A stretch of DNA of 64,000 nt, taken from Rhipidocladum racemiflorum (Eukaryota; Streptophyta; Magnoliopsida; Poales; Poaceae). Both the position numbers and the translations under genes were made by a program. Below are positions 60,200-64,000 of this stretch, piece by piece; within the stretch, counting starts at the first letter, position 1, and each line of letters opens with the position of its first letter. Under the pieces are notes generated by a model, which worked only from the letters and a program-made list of their open reading frames with translations, searched no databases and was not told the DNA's origin. Location of the stretch: positions 53,341,097 to 53,405,096 of the forward strand of contig CM070584.1 in assembly GCA_036346355.1 (NCBI GenBank). Reading direction: 5' to 3'.

Positions 60200-63100
60200 T
60201 AGTAAAAGGAACAAAGTAACTTGGAAGCTTTGACCAGCCAGCCAACCAGTAGCCAACCAAGCCTCACCAAGGTGCAGCCCCCCTGGAGCACATCAGCCGA
60301 AGCAAGGACAAGGCCATGCCTTCATTTCCAGCCTAGAGGAGCAAAGGCAACCGGGTCACATCCATTCTCCCAATCCAGACACGACCACCCAAGGCAGCAA
60401 AGCACCATTCTCTTTTTCCCTAGCCACCGAGAGCCCTCACCCATCTCAGAGCCAAGCAACCAGAGCAACAGAGAGCCACTAAGACTCAACCGAGCAAGAA
60501 GAAGCCCCAAGAACCAGCCAAACCAAAAGAGTCCTCAAGAACCTGCCGAACAAGGAAGAATCCCCAAGTAGGAGCCAGGAGGAACCCTCAAGCCAGAGCT
60601 CAAGAAGCCAAAAGACAGGAGGAAGAAACCTCAAGCAAGGAGAAAGGAGACCCGGTCCAGACTGGACCATTACACCCGTCTCCTTCCTCTACTTCAATCG
60701 AACCACACCGACTGGCATTCCCCAAGCAAATCTTATGTGCACCGCACTAGTAGTAGCAGTAGTACTACCTCGTAGATTGCTTGGATTCGATAGATTGGGG
60801 GATTCTTAGCCTAAGTAGGGTGAAGCTCTAGAGGTTGCTTAGCTCATCCTCGGGACATCTATTGCTCCTTGGCAATAGGAACCACGGGTATCGTTGCTTG
60901 CCATCCAACTTAGAGGTCCACATTCATCATTGACTAGTCCTTGTTAAATCAAAAGAAGAAAATGCGAGTTAAAACTTTAAAATCATGCAAATCAATCAGG
61001 AGGATTTTACTAGAGTAGCTTGACAGAGGGGGAGAGGAAGCCAACCGATGGAGCTCGGCCATGGAGGGGAGTAGTGCCGAGTAGGGGAGTAGAGAGGAGA
61101 GGTAGAGGGAAGTAGAGAGAGAGAGGTAGAGGCCAGTGTAGAGGCCGACATCAATGGGGAAGGGAGTTGGCGGAGCTAGAGGGCAGCGACCAGATATATC
61201 ATGGAGGTAGAAGAGAAGAGAGGGACAGGAAAAGGGAGAAGAGGGGGGAGAGAGATCGGCCGACCGAAGGAGAGGAGAGGTGGCGGTGGCTGGGCCAGAG
61301 GCCAGCCGGAGGGAGTCGGTCGGAGGAGCAACCGAGGAGGCCGACGAGCTAGAGGGAGGCCAAGGTAGAGCTCAGCCATGGGGGAGGAAGAGCGGTTGGA
61401 GAGGCGGCGGCGACGTTGGCGGCCGGCATGACGAGGTGGGAGCTAAAGGGGGAATCGACTGTGGGGAGAAGAAACCATGAAGGGAGGAGAAGTCGAGAGC
61501 AAGGGGAGGCGTCGACCAGGAGAAAAAGAAAGGGAGAGGAGGAAAGGAAAGAAAAAGGGAAGGGAGAAGAAAAGAAAAGAAAAGAAGAGACAAAGAAAGA
61601 ATAGGGAAGAAAAGAAATGAGGAGAAAAAGAAAGAAACAGAAAAAGAGGGGGGGGGGGAATCTTGTCTCTTGTGCGAACCACGAAGGTTAAATTGCCCTA
61701 TATTGATTGTAGGAAAATTTTGAATTTAAGTTCTAAAAGCCGCGATTAAATAGGTAGTAAGGGTATAAATTTGTAGATATTGTATTAATTAAATTGCTGT
61801 TAAAATACTGAATTGTAGGGATCAAATTAGCTGGTTTTAATTAAGGGGGTAGCACCCCTTTATTGCCCTTAGTCACCCGTAGAGGATTAGACACCGTAAC
61901 TTTGCTATAAATTAATTCTCGTAGATTTAATACTCTATATTTGTCAGGGCTTGAATTGACCCAATAAAGAACCTTTAGATTTCGGGTGAGGTCGAGTATT
62001 ACAATCCTAATTTAGACAAGCTTCTTTTGATCATAATTACGAAATTCTTTTTCAGATGCTTTCAGATATATTTATGATACCATTCGATGCACAAAAGAGA
62101 ATATTTTATTTACTAAAAACCACAAAGTGGGTGTGGTTGGAAAGATGGTTATCCTATATGAAGAGAATTTTGAGATTTTAAATGAATGGTGAAAGAGTCG
62201 GCAAGTCCAGCTGATGGAGCAGTTGGCTTGTATTTATATTAATATGGTGGGTAGTAGAGGGTGCCGATAAGAAGGGTCTATTCGTTAGTGAGGCCCTCTA
62301 CATAGGCTATGATATAAGGATAAACAACTATACTCGGGCAATGAGTCGTATTTTCAGTGTCAACTATAGTGTGTGGAATTGGCCAGAAAAGTTTGTCCTA
62401 GGAAGGTATTATGATCTCCACATTGGGTAAGAGTAGATAAATACGTGTGTGAAGCTGGGTATGCCGGAATGCCCAGTGGGGTGACACAGAAAATCAGCTG
62501 CGGCTGATTCTTTCAGGCTACATATTTATAAAGCCTTGGGTTGAGTATCAACGCTGCTACGGTAGCATGCTACAACTGTTAGCTATGAGTCTGGCGGAAC
62601 GGCCTAAATAGATGTCCCACATTCCCGTAACAGGTTGGAAATCGAATACTGGACTAGTGATAAACATTTGGGGGCCTCACAGGATGAAGTCACTATAGGT
62701 TAAGAGGTACAAACCTGCATATTAGGGTCAAATCATGAATTCATGCCTATCTCCTGGGATTGGAGGCTATGGAAGCTAAGCTTGCCTCAGATACGAGTGC
62801 TAGTAGCAATTTCAAGAAATAAAATCTGAAACCTACGTCTTCCTAATAAAATCTATTTTCCTGAAAATGGATTTGAGAGAGTTAGATATATGGTGAGTGT
62901 TGGAAAAACTCATATTATGCATTTTGCTTATAATACTTGTTGAGTACTTTTGTACTCACTCTTGCTAAATCTCCTCTTGCTAGATATGGCACCGGTGATC
63001 AGGCTTCTGGTCAAGGTGACGAGATAGCTAAAGAACTATCAGGAGGGGTAGAGCATTGGATAGACAATGTATTGACTCCTTTAGTCTATAGAGTAATTAG

Positions 63101-63310
63101 TACTTTTGGTATTGTATTTTTGTTGTGCTTGAATCTTTTGTATAATTATTGTACTGGACTTATAGCCCTGCGTGGCTTGAAATGTAATATATTTCCATTT
63201 CAATATCTAATTATTGTTCTGTTGCAACACTCTGAACACGATATAGTATCTGAAAAAGTGTTTGGTGCGCCCGATATTATATTAGCTACTGTACCGAGAT
63301 TCGTATAATT
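60200..63310. repeat. Probable non-coding retrotransposon-derived block
   Basis: It lacks splice-linked coding exons and contains a proline/serine-like low-complexity part, a long purine-rich part and, near 62930-62990, TTGTTGAGTACTTTTGTACT followed by CACTCTTGCTA. I recall that motif from abundant grass LTR-type repeats. The boundaries are approximate, and I found no target duplication or paired LTR. A solo LTR or part of a non-autonomous element is possible. Confidence 0.35.
61519..61660. repeat. Polypurine tract
   Basis: About 140 bp almost purely A and G on the plus strand, ending in a run of 12-13 G. Purine-rich composition extends more loosely back to about 61020. Confidence 0.85.
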
Positions 63311-63452
63311 AATTCAATGTAATAACAATGTTACTGTTATTAATCTAGGCTAATTATGCGAGTCAACACATAATGTCTCTATCATCATCTCGAAAGAATG
63401 TCTACAACAAAACGAGGAGAAAGAGTTGTAAAGATGATACATTTTTTCCAGC

Positions 63453-63830
63453 CTACACGTCATCCTCCTGCATATTATCGGTCCTCCGCTTAGTCATCAT
63501 CGACAACCGTGCATCCCTCTCACGCTCAAACTCTCTGTAATCAGCTCTCTGCAAGAACGACACCTTGTCGAGATATTTGTTCGAGCTCTTCTTGTAAGCA
63601 TCCAACTCCTCCCCCATGCCTTTGTTCTCTTCCTTGAACTCTCCCCAATCTTTCTTTGTCTTGTCGAGGACACTTAGCTTCTGTTTCTTCCGTATCTGCT
63701 CAAGAATGTTGTCAAGAGCGGATGGGGGGGCACCCGCTGCCTTAGCCTTCTCGATTGCTTCCTTTGAATCTGCATCCACCAGTTTCTTGATTTCAATGTC
63801 TTTGCCAGCAAAGTCCCTAACCTCAGTTAT
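63453..63830 (-). CDS. SWC5/CFDP1-like protein with BCNT-C domain, last exon (gene continues past the window)
   Basis: SWC5 is a subunit of the SWR1 chromatin-remodelling complex that deposits histone H2A.Z. This final exon encodes about 125 residues. It begins after an AG acceptor with ITEVRDFAGKDIEIKKLVD and contains an Ala-rich linker. It then shows the BCNT-C signature DKTKKDWGEFKEENKGMGEE, DAYKKSSNKYLDKVSFLQRA and DYREFERERDARL, ending with an acidic tail and a TAG stop at 63453-63455. The upstream exons, which would hold the acidic N-terminal region, lie beyond 64000. The 170 bases at the right edge look like intron. Confidence 0.9.
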   Translation of the reverse strand: MTEVRDFAGKDIEIKKLVDADSKEAIEKAKAAGAPPSALDNILEQIRKKQKLSVLDKTKKDWGEFKEENKGMGEELDAYKKSSNKYLDKVSFLQRADYREFERERDARLSMMTKRRTDNMQEDDV

Positions 63831-64000
63831 CTGTTGCATCACATGAAAGTAGACAGTCAGCAGTCACATCAAAGCAGATCCACAATTAAGGGCCAGTGTG
63901 TGGTCACACTTCTGCACATATCCGAAATTATGGGCATTGTTCCAGACTTTAAAGCCAGTTGGACTCAAAATGATTCTAAACATATCCAAAAAAAAAAACG

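Noticed and set aside
60221..60670. Pro/Ser/Gln-rich frame of about 116 codons
   Set aside because: Low-complexity, inside a probable repeat block, no homologous domain recognised.

Overview
This is nuclear DNA from a flowering plant, almost certainly a grass (Poaceae). The evidence is GC-rich first exons and promoters with (GA)n leaders, typical plant introns, and very dense transposons of grass type: Tat-lineage Gypsy, CACTA, hAT MITEs and Mutator-like. No prokaryotic, organellar, rRNA, tRNA or CRISPR sequence was recognised. I cannot name the species from sequence alone.

Five host genes could be built from splice sites that keep the frame: (1) a YTH-domain m6A reader of the ECT family, minus strand, CDS 5997-2807, with its 5' leader exon near 8080-8280; (2) an SLC25 mitochondrial carrier, plus strand, 24600-28382; (3) a GH28 polygalacturonase with a long proline-rich extensin-like N-terminal extension, minus strand, 32004-29177; (4) mitochondrial dihydrolipoamide dehydrogenase, plus strand, 48773-51888; (5) a small START-like (SRPBCC) protein, probably plastid, minus strand, 56317-52703. 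A sixth gene, an SWC5/CFDP1 (BCNT) homologue, enters from the right edge with its last exon at 63830-63453. These are unrelated housekeeping or cell-wall genes and share no pathway; two neighbouring pairs are convergent (carrier/polygalacturonase and LPD/START-like).

Between them lie two large transposons with exact boundaries. A complete 11.4-kb Gypsy element (11480-22857, 5-bp target duplication CAACC) is inserted in minus orientation. It carries a frameshifted gag-pol and, between pol and the 3' LTR, a reading frame on the opposite strand, as is typical of the Tat lineage. A complete 12.0-kb CACTA element (36030-48050, 12-bp perfect terminal repeats CACTACTACAGA, 3-bp duplication GGC) carries decayed TNP2 and TNPA-type genes, a Ulp1-like protease segment, four arrays of the subterminal motif (two of them internal) and two copies of a roughly 375-bp hairpin module, one upstream of each transposase gene. 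That modular layout is the most unusual structure in the window. Smaller elements include three hAT-type MITEs with perfect 8-bp target duplications, one Mutator-like element with about 210-bp inverted ends, and a roughly 1.1-kb inverted-end element.

The rest is intergenic sequence with microsatellites, a roughly 195-bp degenerate tandem repeat (57334-57880), decayed coding-like sequence (58080-59230) and a purine-rich, repeat-like block (60200-63310).
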